This document shows positions 1 through 12,499 of a stretch of DNA of 64,000 nucleotides, in pieces. The stretch comes from Conus ventricosus. Taxonomy: Eukaryota; Mollusca; Gastropoda; Neogastropoda; Conidae. The stretch's first letter is position 1; each line of letters opens with the position of its first letter. A program made the translations under genes and the position numbers. The stretch covers positions 2,804,360 through 2,868,359 of the forward strand of contig CM031628.1 of assembly GCA_018398815.1 (NCBI GenBank), in the 5' to 3' direction. The notes beneath the pieces are model-generated. The model ran no database searches and was not told the origin of the DNA. It saw only the letters and a program-made list of their open reading frames with translations.

Positions 1-1320
1 GGGATTTGTTACTTACGGTTTTCCTGACGTGCGCAACAACCAAAAGCTTTACGAGTCTACGGGGTTATTGAAAACTAAGGAAAAAAACACTCATCTGGAC
101 TGTGTTTCTGCTGATTTTAATGATGTATGAAATCGACAGGCCCATGTTTGGAATGACAAAGATGTTTTAAACAGCTTTTTGCAGATTATACAAACATTTG
201 ACGTGAACTGAATTATATTTTGATGTGAAATGGACAAAAACAATAATGAGACGCTGTGATCGCTATTCTGTGCACAATGGATACATTTCTTCAACTTACG
301 GTAAGACAGATCTTTTCTTTACTTTGTTTTTTTTTTCCAACTTTTTTCTTTTGATCATAAGGAAATGCATGTAAACTGTGAACTATTAGGGCAAAGGCAA
401 TCACAAATTTATCTTGGCACCTAGGCTAAAACGTTATTATTATCACAAGAAAACATTCGCTTGCGCAGATCAAGAGGTCGAAGATCTTCGTTACTACATC
501 AGAAATGACACTGCGACCTCATTTATTCAACAACAAAGGCCCAAATCTGAGCCAGTTCATGTTAATGTTCACTGTCAATGCAAGGGCTTAAAGGTATTTG
601 GCAAACATACATTCTTAGGTATGCAGTATTAAACTTTCATGACACTGTCATCAATTACTGAATAGCGACAACCTTCTATAGGCCTATATAATTATATATA
701 TACGAAGACATTCGAGTCAAATGTAAACAAAACCTGGAATAATCCGTTGAGTGCACACGTAGCCATATCAACACAAACAGATATGAAATAGGAAACCAGA
801 ATCCTCATTAACATTCAGAATGCACACTGAAATCTGTTTCACCGTGCCAGTCATGGACCAAACAGTTACATGATTGAAGGACCCAACTGGACATTTCTGC
901 ACAATGCGCCACTGCATTCGATGCGTCAGTTCCAGACCCTTAGTCAGTCTATGAGGTTTTCAGGAATGACTTGAATCATTTCAAAAATCGAAAAGACAAT
1001 CAAGATCCAAAAGGTATAGAACATCCTATCGATGCAAAAGTAAGTCAAAAGGTGATCATTGAAATAATTGAATCGCCAGGATCTGTCGCGATAGAAAACA
1101 TCATGATCTATGTTCGGGGTAGGAAGTGGGCACCTCCCGATGAAACAACAAAAAATCATCAACAACATCATCAACAAAACAACAACCATTGGAAAACGTC
1201 GGAAAATATCAAGTGGAATTGAGTATAGGGTGGATGTTATAACATTCAAGTATGGTGGGGATGATTTCATAGATTGAAACACATGGGAAACAATTAGGTC
1301 CTGCAATGACTGACTTGCGA
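1..1320. other. No recognisable gene or repeat
   Basis: Ordinary sequence of moderate AT content. The open frames are short, lie in several frames and on both strands, and resemble no family I know. A short TA-rich patch lies near 685-705. I see no RNA gene or mobile element. Sequence resembling the satellite that follows begins just after this block. Confidence 0.5.
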
Positions 1321-1848
1321 TGATCAAAATGAATGAAACCGTTTTTAATTTTAGAGGATTCGGTAAGAATACCTACATAAAAAGTTACAAAAACACATTC
1401 GCACAACTTCAAATATCTAAAGCATAGCACAGGTATGGTCGCACTGACATATAGTATACATCTTGTTCGTGAAATCGTTGGGATTGAATTAGAACGACAA
1501 TTCAAACGATGGCGAGTTCGAACTGTCAAGAACAAGTGGCTATGTTTTTGATTCGCAGGTGTGGCGGTCGTGAAGAATGTGAAAAGTTGTGCAAACACGA
1601 TCGATTATGTAAAATAATATGAAATGCTCGAAATTGTTGTATAGTTACTGTTTAATTCATTTCAATTCAGTTCACTTGTTTATTATACAAGAGGAAAATT
1701 GTTGTATGTTCAGCGTGTGAAAGTCTTTACAGATTTAAGACGGTGACAATTTTGAACAGTACATCCAAATAAATAATGCATCTAATAATGATATACTGAT
1801 TATGATAGGTATTCTATAGATGTTATAAAACAAGAATTTTCACCTGTT

Positions 1849-2075
1849 ACACACACACACACACACTCACACACACGCACAAACACACACACACACACAA
1901 ACAAACAACACACACACGTACCAGGGTACACGCATACGCATGTATTGACAGTCGTTGTGACACTACATACACAAATGCAAGCAAACACACACGTAACCAC
2001 ACAAAACATACACACACGCGCGCGACACAACACACACACAACGCAACGCACGCACGCACGCACGCTCACATACTC
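1849..2075. repeat. Compound (CA)n microsatellite
   Basis: Long CA/CACA runs interrupted by 'acgcacgcacgc' and a short non-repetitive patch around 1920-1975. Reading frames of Thr-His or Cys-Val across it are artefacts of the dinucleotide. Confidence 0.95.
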
Positions 2076-2224
2076 ACAATCATATCACATATCATATATC
2101 ACATCAATCGACTCCAAGGAAACACATGTTAAAACATAAAAAAAGCATGATGATAAGGTAATATTAGGCTATATGATAGTAAAAAGCACAATCCAGAATA
2201 AGTTAAATACTTTTGATTGACAAT

Positions 2225-2362
2225 ACACACATTTCCACAAATGCACAACACACAACACAAACACAACCCACACACAGGCGCGCGCTGCGCGAGCACACAC
2301 ACACACACACACAACACACAACACACACAACACACACCACACACAACAACAACACACACCAC
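2225..2362. repeat. Compound (CA)n microsatellite
   Basis: CA-rich run with a small GC-rich palindromic patch (gcgcgcgctgcgcgagc, near 2279-2295). It lies inside the 200-bp satellite region. Confidence 0.9.
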
Positions 2363-3201
2363 ATTAAAAAGAAAATCAAATCATTAGGGTAATAGAAATA
2401 AGCATGTGTAGTTTTAAAAAAAACAGAAGGTAAGAATAAGAGTAAAATATTGACGTCTGCTTGGAAATAACATAAAGGGATTAATTTCAGTCCTCCAATA
2501 TGCTATGAGCCCGATCTGTTTTGGACACGTAGAGTGTTAGGTTAAAGGAGAGATTGTTTCAAGAGTTAGCAACACAGTAGATATTTAACAATGATCATAG
2601 CATCGTAAATGTAGCGTGTCATTATACAATGCAGAAAATCTGCCATGAAATCGTTTTAAGACACTGAAAGACGGGGATTTGAAATATTTACAATTTGAAA
2701 TGTTGGCCAGCGTCGATTTCGCTTCGATGCGTCGAGGGTAGGATAGTTGAAGCTATGTGGAAAGGTGATGTGAACACGATTTACATGTGAAAAAATAGTT
2801 CACGAAATGTGTATGTGTAGTGTAGCAGGATTATCATATGGTGGAAGATTCTGTTCTTCAGGAGATAGCAACTATAGTGATAAGAAATAATTGAATTCCA
2901 GATCATCGGAATGGCTGACATTTTGATACTCAGAGGGTATGGTAAGGGAAGTGTGTCAAAAGTTTATGTGAAGACGATCGGAACTTTTAGAAATAATTCC
3001 TGAATGCTGCAGATTTGTAGCGTTATCGTGCGGTTAAATCCTGTCAAAATAGATCATAGAAAGGAATGAGAGTGACAAGAAATGCTTCATTGAGAAAACC
3101 GAAATGATTTTACAACGTTTTGATCTGCGATGTTGGGGTTAGGGAAGTTATGTTAAAAGTTGTGCAAACGCGACTGATAAAGTAAGGTTATCCAAGACAG
3201 G

Positions 3202-3485
3202 GGGCGGAATAGTCAGTTTGTAGAGCGCTGAATTCGTAATCCAAGGTTGGGGTTGAATCTTGCGAGCGTTTCGGCACAGGGGGATTTTTCCTCGGAGTTA
3301 AACATTAGTTCTGACTATGTCCATACAGTCCTTGAATTGAGACTATAAACGAGGTTCCGTGTCGTTGGAACGCATGCATAAATCTTGCACACACGTACAT
3401 CCATCACAACTTTGGAAGTAGAGGCCAGTGTGGCTGTGGTATGGATGACACGTTACACATAGCATGCACCTTCCTGAAGACGGAG
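3202..3485 (+). mobile_element. tRNA-headed SINE, 5' part, degenerate
   Basis: This matches the better-preserved SINE at 58.68-59.21 kb over its first ~280 bp. It has the tRNA-like head (ggcggaatagtcagtttgta, then a weak B box), the 'gtttcggcacagggggattt' block, 'gactataaacgaggttccgtg', 'cgcatgcataa' and 'gatgacacgttacacatagc'. The copy then leaves the family consensus, so the tail with its ATT repeat is missing. It sits inside the old satellite array and is itself diverged by point changes and small indels. The broken A and B boxes suggest it is no longer transcribed. Confidence 0.8.
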
Positions 3486-5157
3486 TTGGTGCTTTAATGC
3501 GGGATAAAAAAAACGGTTTCATACACACAAAACTCACTCCCTTTGTTGGATAGATAGGATTGGAATACGTGCCTGTATTATAGGGAGTGTACGCAGGAGT
3601 AATCAGCCTGTATACGCAGAAGAAGCATCAAGCATAGTGTAGATATTGAACATTTTCTAGGTCGAAATTTGTTCGGAACGTTAGAAATTGAAGAGGCGTT
3701 CTAATGATTATGGCGCACATTCGAATGGGTTGGCTATGTCTGAGGGGGCTACACTTTAATAGCACCGGATAAGTGTAATTGAAATACATGAAAAGTTAGT
3801 AAACCACGATCACAACGAGAATAGATCGGAATGTGGAAATGTTTTATGGTATTGTGTTTTTGAAATTCTGTTCGGAAATGAATAGGAAATGAATGAGTAA
3901 TTAGAAAAGGATGAATTCAGATAATCCAATTGGACCGGACCTGTTTTTGGACATGTAGAGGGTAGGTTTTGGCGAAGGTATGCACAGTCTGTGCCCCCCC
4001 CCCCGAATCGCACAGTCAAAGATATGTCCAAGACTGGTAGGAGATTGTTACAGCATTTACGTATGCAGACTTTGTTCGGAGGTCTACAGAATTGGAACAA
4101 GACGATTGTTAAAACAGTTACGCTTTCAAATGACCATAAATTTCGGCTATGTGTTGAATACTAGAGGGTAGGGAAAGCTGGAGGTTGTCTGAAGAGTATG
4201 GCAACCAGTATCACACTATTGGAAAAGTCTGTAGAATGTTGTCGCTGTTATAGGATTAGATGGGGTAGAAATCTATCTGAAAAACGAGAACAAATGATGA
4301 GAATGATTAGAAAAAAACAACAACTGTTAATTCCAGATAATCAAAATGGTTGACTCTGTCTTAATACAAGAAGCGATAGGGTTAGGAGGAAGTTATTTCA
4401 AAAGTTAATGTGAACACGATCGTCCACTCGGGGGCAAAAAAAATATATCGAAGCATAGTGTAGATATTACCTAGGTCGTAAATAGTCAGAAATGAAAGAG
4501 ACAGATTGACTAACATGGTCCGAATTCAAAACGGGTTGCCTGCAACGACCGCTTAGAAGGTGGGAGTTTTTGAGCTATGTGAAAAAGTATGCATACAAGA
4601 ACACGCTACGTGGAATGTTCCCCCAAATGCGGTGGATGTTGCATCGCTCTTATGTGATAGATGTGAAATGGTATGCATACATGAACACGTACGTGGAATA
4701 GTTCCAAATGCTGTGATGTTGGCATCACTATTATGTGAATAAGAAATCCTTTCGAAAAAGATCAGAAATGAATGAGAGTGATTTTAATGTATTATATTGT
4801 GTCAGTCCAGAAAGGCCGACTCTGTTTTAATAGAGGGTAGGGTTGAGGGAAGTCATGTCGAAAGTTATGCAATCACGATGCACCTCACAATGTGTGAGAA
4901 TGGGATTAGCGTTGCTGTTTTCAATATATGGGTTGAAATGGAAAGTCTGGAATTCCAATCGAAATTGCATAGAGTAATTCTAAATATGACTTACGCGAAT
5001 TCTAAATGGTTTGTATCCACATTGGACATGTAGAGGGAAGGCGGTGGTTGTAGCCATGTGAAAAATTTTGCGAACACGATCTTACTTAGTGAAATAATTC
5101 TCGAAATGTTGTAGGTGTTGTAGGATTATTGTGTAGAGAAATACTGTTCGACAAAAA

Positions 5158-5208
5158 CAAGAGAGAGAGAGAGAGGAGAGAGAGAGAGTGAAGGAGAGAC
5201 GAGTAAAG

Positions 5209-5250
<42 letters not shown>
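5158..5250. repeat. (GA)n microsatellite
   Basis: Purine-only GA run, nearly perfect at 5214-5249, inside the 200-bp satellite. Confidence 0.95.
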
Positions 5251-5252
<2 letters not shown>

Positions 5253-7540
5253 CGAAGAAATAGAAAAGATTGTAGAAGGAGTGAGATGGAAATGATTAAA
5301 ATTTCAGAATCAATTCCGGAATGGCTGACTCTGTTTGATACGTAGAGGGTAAGATAGAAGTTAGTTCCAAGTTATTGGAAGCCGACCGCACTCTGTAAAA
5401 TAGTTCTTGGTGAATGCTGCGGAGGTGGCTGCATTATATGTGGTTGAAAATCTGTGGGGAAACAGGACAGGAAATGAGGGGTATGAGTGTGACAAAAAAA
5501 TTGCTTTCAATTGAGGTAACAAAATGACGACAACGTTTTGATATGCAGAGGGTAAGGTTTGGGGAAGTTATGTTTAAAAGTTTATGATAGCTAATTCTGT
5601 ATCCGAACGTAGCGTTCAAGTTTGCAACATTTATCTGTCGAAGTTTGCTCGGGAAATCAAACCAAATTAGGCCTTAAGAGGAGCGACTCTAAAATGGTTA
5701 TCACTTCAAATAGGTTGAGCTTGAATCGGCATGTACGTATAGAGCGTTAGGAAGTTGAAGCTATGTGAAACGTTATGCAAATACAAACCTTGCCGTCATG
5801 TTGAAAATAGTTATTGAAATGCTGTAGTATTGTAGTTTAGGTTTCTTATGTGATAGAACTTCTTAGGCAGAAAGCAAATGAATGACAGTGATTAGAATTG
5901 GTTAAAAGTCAAGATAAATCAGTGGCTGACTCTGTTTTGATCCAAAAGGGTTAGGAGAAGTTGTATTAAAAAGTTATGTAAGGATCACCCTGTGTTACAT
6001 AGTTCTGTGGAGGTGGTTGTAGTTGTTGAAATCTTGTTCGGAAATAGATGAGAAATGAATGAAACTACCAAGATTGCTCAAATTACAGCTAACCCAAAAT
6101 GACTCTCAACGTTTTGACATACAGAGGAAAGGGTTAGGGGAAGTTATGTTAAAGTTGTGTGAACGTGACTGCGTATACTGTGGACATATAAGGCCTAGTG
6201 GATATTTGAGTATTTCTTCTTGGCGGAAATTTTTGTGGGAAATTCAATGGAAATTGAAAGAGATCGATTTCTAAAATGGATTACGATACGATTGGTTTGC
6301 CGCGTCGACTTCGCTTCCAATACGTGGAGGGTAGGGGTAACTGAAGGCATTGTGAGAAAAGTTTTGTGAACACGATACACTATGTGTAATAGTTTCCTGA
6401 AATGCTGGAAATGTTGCATTATTACTGTGCAGTTGAAATCCTGAATTTGTTGTGTTGTTGTTGTTGGTGTTGTCGAGAATTGAGTTAGAAAATGAATGAG
6501 AGTGATTAGAAAAAGGATTAATTTCCACATCAGTCCAAAAATGACGACCTGTTTTGACCCTGTAGAGGGTGGGGTGGTTTAGGAGAGGTTCTGTCAGTAG
6601 TTAGTTTTGTGAACCGATGGACACATCAAAGATATGTCAAGACTGGTAGAGGATGTTACAGCATTTACGTATGCCCAGAAATTCTGATCGGAAATGGAAG
6701 AATTGAAAGAGGGCGATTCTAAGAGTGAGAGGGACTTGTTTTAAATATTTAAGGGGAGAGTTGCGGAAAGTATTTACGAAAAATGATGGAACACGATCAC
6801 ACACTCAGCAATACATTAAGCGTAGTGTAGATGGTATTTCTATTCGGAAATCAGTAGAAATTGAAATAGGCGATTCTAAAAGAGTGCGAGGGGATCCTGT
6901 TGTTATATATTACAGGGTGCGATTCGGCGGAGGAAAGTATTACGAAATGAGGCCGAACACGATTCGCACACTCAAAATATATCAAAGCATAGCGTGATCA
7001 ATAGATGTTGTTCTGAATGAAGAGCGCTTTTAAAATGGTTAGGAACTGTTGCCAGGTTTGGCTATGCTTTCGATAGTAGAGGGTAGGAGTAGTTGAAAAC
7101 TATGTGAAACGTTACGCGACCGCGATCTTATCATTCGAAAATAAGCTCTCGGTGCTGTAGATGTTGTAAGATTATTTGTAGAATCATCTTGTTCGGAAAA
7201 AAAAAAACCATTAGCAAATGAATGAGACTGAATATGAGAACGATTAAAATCCAGATCAATCCGACATGGCTGCAATATGTAGGAAGCAGGGGTTAGAAGC
7301 TATGTCACGTTAGGGAACAACATTGGCACTATGTGATATAGTTCCTTGAATGCTGTGGAGGTGGTGGTATTATCTTGTGGTTAAAATGCTTTTGGCATTA
7401 TACAGGAAACTGAATGCGGAGTGGACAAGAATATGGCTTAAATTGTGGTTAATCCCAAAATGATTTAAACGTTTGGTATGTAGGGGTTGGGTTAGGAGAC
7501 ATCATGTCAAATGTTAGGTGAAAAAAATTGCATGTAACTA

Positions 7541-7762
7541 ACACACACACACACAACACACCACACAACACCACAACCACACACCGACACACACACACAC
7601 CACACACACACACACACACCACACGACCAACACACCACACACACACACACACACACAACACACTCAACATTATATATATATATATATGATCTATATATAT
7701 ATATAATATATATTTATATATATATATATATATATATAGATATATATATATATATATATTTA
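7541..7762. repeat. (CA)n followed by (TA)n microsatellite
   Basis: CA run to about 7667 with inserted C's, then an almost pure TA run from 7671 broken by 'gatc' and 'aat'. It marks the end of the 200-bp satellite region. Confidence 0.95.
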
Positions 7763-7867
7763 CGTTTGCGGCAAATATTATATGTCGAAATTTGTTCAGA
7801 AATCTTTAGAAATTGTGTCAAAGTGAAGCGACATGATTGCAATACTATGAAGTAGCTCAGGAGTGTG

Positions 7868-7910
<43 letters not shown>

Positions 7911-8146
7911 GTGAGTGTGTGTTTTTAAGAAGTTAAGATCTGGGTTTTTTTTGTTTGTTTGTTTTTTTGTATGTGGCTGTTAAAGGAGTAATTAACAAAA
8001 TTTTCCTTCATGCCGCTATTTTCCATCGTCCACACAAAAAATTGTTTTCTAAAGCATAAAAAAAGACGAGACTATGTGGAATAAACTGAATTCAATTTTG
8101 AGGTGACTCTTGGTGGAATATTGCTGCCGAATGGATGCAGTAGGCT
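7763..8146. other. No gene; (GT)n tract at 7867-7906
   Basis: Apart from a GT run and a T-rich stretch near 7945-7970 I see nothing recognisable. Confidence 0.6.
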
Positions 8147-9041
8147 GAGTCCACATCACGAGCCAGCGAGCCGAATTTTCTGCTCAGACTTTTCTGAGCT
8201 TAAGCGAACAGCCCGAAAATGCTAGGCGGCCACCACAAAGGCTATTCCGGCGTGAGACGCAGCTGAAAACGCTATCAGTCGGCGCGGAATGCTCTAGGTG
8301 TGGCTAGCCAGCTGTTTCGGGCTGTTCGGGCGAGATGTTCTGCTAGCAGAGTCGCTCAGGCCCGGACCGAGAGCAAAAAAAAAAACAAAAAAAACCTTAT
8401 GCAACACGATCAGAAAACAACTGGGCAGTACTTTGTTGGTCCTGGTTGTCTCGTGGCAGGAAAAGACTAATCTAGATTGTTGAGAGAAAAAAAAAAAATG
8501 TATAGGCCGTATTGATGTCTATTCTCCTCTGTCGGTATGCGTGATATGGGGGGCATTCTAGAAGTTTGTTAATTTGCATTTTTTTTATTGGGTTATGTAG
8601 GGAAGTAGGAGGTTGGGGTGTTGTAAAGGGAATGTTTTAGTTGTTATTTACATATTGCTGAATGACACACACACTACACACACACACACACACACACACA
8701 CAACACCCCCCCAACACAAACTCACATGCACGTTATATCACTTTTAGTGGGAAGACGTTAAACGAGGATCAGCAACACACACACACACGCAGAACACACT
8801 CACTCACACAAGGTTTCCGCGATCTGAGCGTTTGATTTAAAGGAAAACTGTGTCAACTTTTCGGCTCTGCTTAAGCTGGGGCAAAAGTCCTGGTGACTTT
8901 CCTTCGGCTTGCGGCGAAGAGTTCGGCTTGCAGTCAGTCGGCTATGCTTTCATGTGACCACTCTAACGAAAAGTACTTCCATTTCTTCGGCGCGGAAAAG
9001 TTACGGCTCAGCTCGGCTCGTCTGCTCGTGATGTGGACTGT
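8147..9041. mobile_element. Non-autonomous DNA transposon with terminal inverted repeats
   Basis: The left end carries 'agtccacatcacgagc' followed by a 'gcgagccga' block. The right end carries the reverse complement: 'gctcggctcgtctgctcgtg' then 'atgtggact'. The match continues more weakly inward: 'cttaag' recurs near 8200 and 8868, and the two subterminal parts share GC-rich 'cggctgt / cagcccgaa' vocabulary. The element is about 0.9 kb, contains no transposase-like frame, and has CA microsatellites and a T-rich stretch in its middle, so it is a MITE-like element or an internally replaced relic. I could not define a clear target-site duplication, so the superfamily is unassigned. Confidence 0.6.
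8667..8708. repeat. (CA)n microsatellite inside the TIR element
   Basis: CA run ending in a short C run. A second, shorter CA stretch follows at about 8776-8788. Confidence 0.9.
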
Positions 9042-9149
9042 ACCGTAAACGTGGTAGCAAAGACTTTCAAGAAATGACCCCAAAGAAAAGAATAGGGATG
9101 TTTGGGAACAGAAGAAACAAAGATGACGCACTCAAGTTAATCTATTAAG

Positions 9150-9300
9150 ACGAAAGAAGAAAAAAAAGAAAAACTGAAGGTACATGTAAGGCTGTACCTC
9201 CCTCCCCCAAGCATGATGGTTACATGTCAGGCTGATTAGAAGAAGAAGAAAAAAAGAACTGATGGTACATGTAAGGTGATTCAGCAAAGAAAAAGAAGAC
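9150..9300 (+). repeat. Short degenerate tandem repeat with 'ggtacatgtaagg'
   Basis: The motif 'ggtacatgtaagg(ct)' occurs near 9178 and 9263, with a variant 'ggttacatgtcaggct' near 9218. Purine-rich 'gaagaagaaaaaaag' stretches lie between. I see three imperfect units and no gene. Confidence 0.5.
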
Positions 9301-9404
9301 AGCACACAGTAGGATATGTATGTAATGATTTGGCAAAGATTGAAATTCAAAAAAAAAAAAAAAAGGGGGGGGGGGACGACGTATATTATAAAAAGAAAAC
9401 CTTC

Positions 9405-9580
9405 ACTAACTGCATCAGGGAAACATCGCAATCCTATCGAAGACAGATCTTATGTATCACTGCTCCTAGGCCTTTCGTCGTGGCTCGGAAACTCACGGGG
9501 AGACACGGTGATTGTGTCTGTGTCTTGGCGTCAAATTAGAGGACACACCACAGTCCGTAATTCTGTATATTGTGTATAGT
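9405..9580 (+). repeat. Dispersed repeat, also at 41.4 kb; possible LINE 3' end
   Basis: This segment aligns with 41,395-41,600. Shared blocks are 'catcgcaatcc', 'ctaggcctttcg' against 'cgaggcctttcg', 'gggagac', 'ggcgtcaaat' and 'caccacagtcc'. In the other copy the frame reads with a C-x2-C and a Gly-Leu spacing like the C-terminal zinc-finger of some LINE ORF2 proteins. Here the frame is broken. Calling it a LINE tail is inference; being a two-copy dispersed repeat is directly visible. Confidence 0.5.
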
Positions 9581-9966
9581 ATGATGTGTTTTTATTCATT
9601 TAGATACTTAGTTTTTTTCATTTCCAGTAGTTCACAGCTCTGGAGGGTTCTTCAGGAACCATTCTTATGTTTAGAAACGATCTTGATATCAATACGAGTC
9701 TTTCTGGCCTCTGACTCCTCAGTGGGAACAAGGACCACGCCTGTGCATGAGAGACAAGATCCATATATGTTGCTCACTTTGTGGACACTGGGAAACTCCG
9801 AACGTGTGGAGGAATAGGCGAAAACAATCGGGAAAAAAAACAAAAAACAATAGCAGAATTTCAAGTAAGAGCCGTCTGGGTCAAAGTACATGGAGAATGA
9901 CAAGAAAATTCTCCAGTTTTCTATGTGTAGAAAACACGTCGTATTTCACTGCCCATCTCACTTCTA

Positions 9967-10037
9967 TTCTTCTCTCTCTCTCTCTCTCTCTGTCTTCTCC
10001 CTTTCTCTCTTCTCTCTCTCTGACCCTCTCTCTGTAG
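9967..10037. repeat. (CT)n tract
   Basis: Pyrimidine-rich CT run with short interruptions. Confidence 0.9.
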
Positions 10038-10260
10038 TTTTGTTTGTTTGTTTGTTCATTGTAAGTTTCCTTCTCTTACCACCTCCATGTTTATGTACTT
10101 TCATGAATAGTTTGCTCATCATTGTAGAATTAGATCACAATGTTGCTCTGGTGATTGTCATATGAATATGTGTCGACATAGTATGCATGACAAGGACAGA
10201 TGGTAAGACTAGGCTTGGCCTAAAATCTTAATCCTTGCGTATTATTGATCAATCAATCAA

Positions 10261-10275
10261 TCTCTCTCTCACTCA

Positions 10276-10320
<45 letters not shown>

Positions 10321-10336
10321 TCTCTTCAAGTGTGCG

Positions 10337-10374
<38 letters not shown>

Positions 10375-10407
10375 TCTCTCTCTCTCTCTCTCTCTCTCTC
10401 CATAACG

Positions 10408-10439
<32 letters not shown>
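10261..10439. repeat. (CT)n then (GT)n microsatellite
   Basis: Long CT run with a short break near 10327-10337, followed by a clean GT run at 10411-10438. Frames of Ser-Leu or Cys-Val here are artefacts. Confidence 0.95.
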
Positions 10440-10440
<1 letters not shown>

Positions 10441-10947
10441 ACTGTTACAAGGTTCTGGGGACCAGCCAAGCTCGGTCGGACATCCACAGCTGGCCCAACC
10501 ACGCAAGGTGATGAGGACCTTCGGAGAGGCTGTGGCCAGAAACTGCCCTGCGCTTCCATAGTCTCCCTCGTACTCAGCCCACCAGGTGGCTCCTTCTCAA
10601 CATGCAGCCACAGCCACAAAACTACCTGCACCTGCTGGGTCCGCCAGGCTGCGGTTTATATAAAAACCGTAGTCCTGGTATTGAAGGCCCTGCAGTGGGC
10701 AAGGCAGGGGGGAGGAAAGTGGTCGTTGTCAGTGAGTCTGATGACAGAGCAGTGGCCATCCTGGTGGAGAGCAGTTAGGGAATGTGGGACAGCAGCAGCC
10801 AGCAAGCACCAGTCGGAAGCACATCGTACATCTGTGGACGTTGATGACGTCAGTAAGGATGATTCCGGATTGGCGAGTGACTCGGTGGGTCTGCTTTCAT
10901 CCACTTTGAATGAGGCTTCCTACCTATCGGGTCAGTTTTTGTCTTAG
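10440..10947 (+). other. GC-rich open segment, possible exon remnant (unrecognised)
   Basis: One plus-strand frame stays open from the upstream microsatellite to a stop at 10,945. Its non-repetitive part (about 168 codons) is richer in GC than its flanks and ends with an acidic/serine run (...DVDDVSKDDSGLASD...). I do not recognise a domain, and a second frame also stays open over part of it. The ATG lies in CT-repeat sequence and cannot be trusted. It could be an exon, a UTR or chance. No splice context is convincing. Confidence 0.2.
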
Positions 10948-10950
10948 GTA

Positions 10951-10951
10951 C

Positions 10952-10988
<37 letters not shown>

Positions 10989-11100
10989 TGTGTGTGTGTT
11001 GTATGTGTGTGTGTGTGGTGTGTGTGGTTTGTGTGGTTGTGGGTGTGTGTGTGTGTGTGTGTGGTGTGTGTGATGTGGTGTGTGTGGCTGTGTGTGTGTG
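10951..11100. repeat. (TG)n microsatellite, interrupted
   Basis: About 150 bp of TG with single-base interruptions. Confidence 0.95.
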
Positions 11101-11329
11101 AAAACAGAGTTATTACGGATGTCCCACCTTCCTCCCCCATCACACCCCCCACCCCACCACTCCGCCATTCCCACCTCATACCGGTGGTCAGATGAACCAC
11201 AAATAGACAACACCCCCCCCCCCCCAAAAATAATATTAAAATCTGTTCTCTTTGTCAAGATTCATATCGTTCTTTATTTGAACACGTTTTCAACAACTCG
11301 CGCAAATATAAAACAAACAAATGGATAAA

Positions 11330-11690
11330 TTCAAACACATTATTAAGCAAATAAATAATGAATGAAAAAGGAAAAAGATAAATGAATAAATAAGTAAATG
11401 AAACATTTGATAAACACATGAATAAATAAAGGGCAGTGAATAATAATAATTGGAGCTGGATTATGAACCAATCAATAAATGGGAGCTAAGGAATGAACCA
11501 ATAACTAAATGGAGTAGAATGAACCAATATAAATACTGGGCTAGGAATGAACCAATCAATAAATGGAGCTAGAATGATCAATCAATAAATGGAGTAGGAA
11601 TGAACCAATCAATAATGGAGCTAGGAATGACCAATCAATTAAGTAAATAAAGGAAGAATAAATTGATCAATTAATTGTTGTCAAGATTAC
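11330..11690 (+). repeat. 28-bp minisatellite in an (AAT)-rich stretch
   Basis: From about 11,445 to 11,640 the unit 'aaccaatcaataaatggagc' + 'taggaatg' is repeated about seven times with small indels. The flanks are rich in 'aataaat'. No coding potential. Confidence 0.85.
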
Positions 11691-12470
11691 ATGGCAGTAT
11701 AAGACACAGAATGTGGACAAATATTAAATGAGAGAGAACCCGGACTTCGCGTATGACTAAGTAGCGAAAAACAGTGTATCCCTACTTTCAGATTGCCTCT
11801 GTATTTCAACTTCTGTGCTGTTATTCACACGTGTTCTGTGTAGTGTATCTATGTAAAGTACAGTTAAATAATTAGTTTATGTGTGTCTTTTTATATAAAA
11901 CAGTGTGTTTATTATGTCAGTGTTTTATAGAATCGCTACGTGTCGTCTTGTATTTCAATGTACTGTATTGTTGTACATGAAGTTTCTTTGTGAGCAGAGC
12001 TTGGGCCATTCTCTCAGGCAAAACTGGCAAATTTCTCTGGTGCCGCCATTTCTCATAGTATCAGATGTAGGGGTCAGTTTTTTTAGCACAGTGTTTTACC
12101 CCATCACCCAATCCGCCATTTCCGAAAAATTAGAGAAAAAAAAAATCAACATTTGAGACTCAATAAATGTCTTAGTGTTGAATGCAAACACATTCCTGTC
12201 ATTCGACGCACGAAAGAATTCGCGATAATTATTTGTCACAAAAGTGATTTAATCTACAAGATTCAAACGGGTTGTGAAAAATATTCCTCTCGTCATATTT
12301 GCATGGATGCACTTTACCCCGCATTTTTCTCGCTTCTGCCATACAACTGGTTTACTGTGGAGGGTTCAAGGTTCATGCAAATACACGATGGGAACTACTC
12401 CCCTTCTCTTCCATAACGCTCCTCACAACCACACTCACACGCAAACACAACACACAACACACACACTAAC
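11691..12470. other. No recognisable feature
   Basis: Unique-looking sequence with short overlapping frames only. A small CA block lies near 12,428-12,470, just before the LINE relic. Confidence 0.5.
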
Positions 12471-12499
12471 ATGCGATTGTTATGTAATTACTGGAAATC

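Larger units (their letters stand above)
1330..7530 (+). repeat. Degenerate satellite, ~200-bp monomers in ~600-bp units
   Basis: The same phrases return in order: 'agagggtaggg', then 'aagttatgt..aaaagtt', 'gaacacgat', 'gaaatgctg(t)agatgttg', then 'atgaatgagagtgattag'. The 'agagggtagg' phrase falls about every 190-210 bp (near 2735, 2933, 3130; 5030; 5345, 5546, 5740, 5945, 6123, 6325). Three monomer flavours seem to alternate. The 'gactctgtttt' flavour recurs near 5322, 5926 and 6540, about 604 and 614 bp apart. A 'caacgtttt' flavour lies near 3103, 5521, 6097 and 7457. A 'ctaaaatggtta' flavour lies near 5690, 6272 and 7030. Divergence between monomers is high, so this is an old array. It is interrupted by CA blocks at 1.85-2.36 kb and a SINE at 3.2 kb. 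Short open frames inside it are not conserved between monomers, so I do not call genes. Confidence 0.7.

Noticed and set aside
2500..7530. Telomere-like 'ggttaggg' words
   Set aside because: They occur once per ~200-bp satellite monomer and never as a tandem TTAGGG run.
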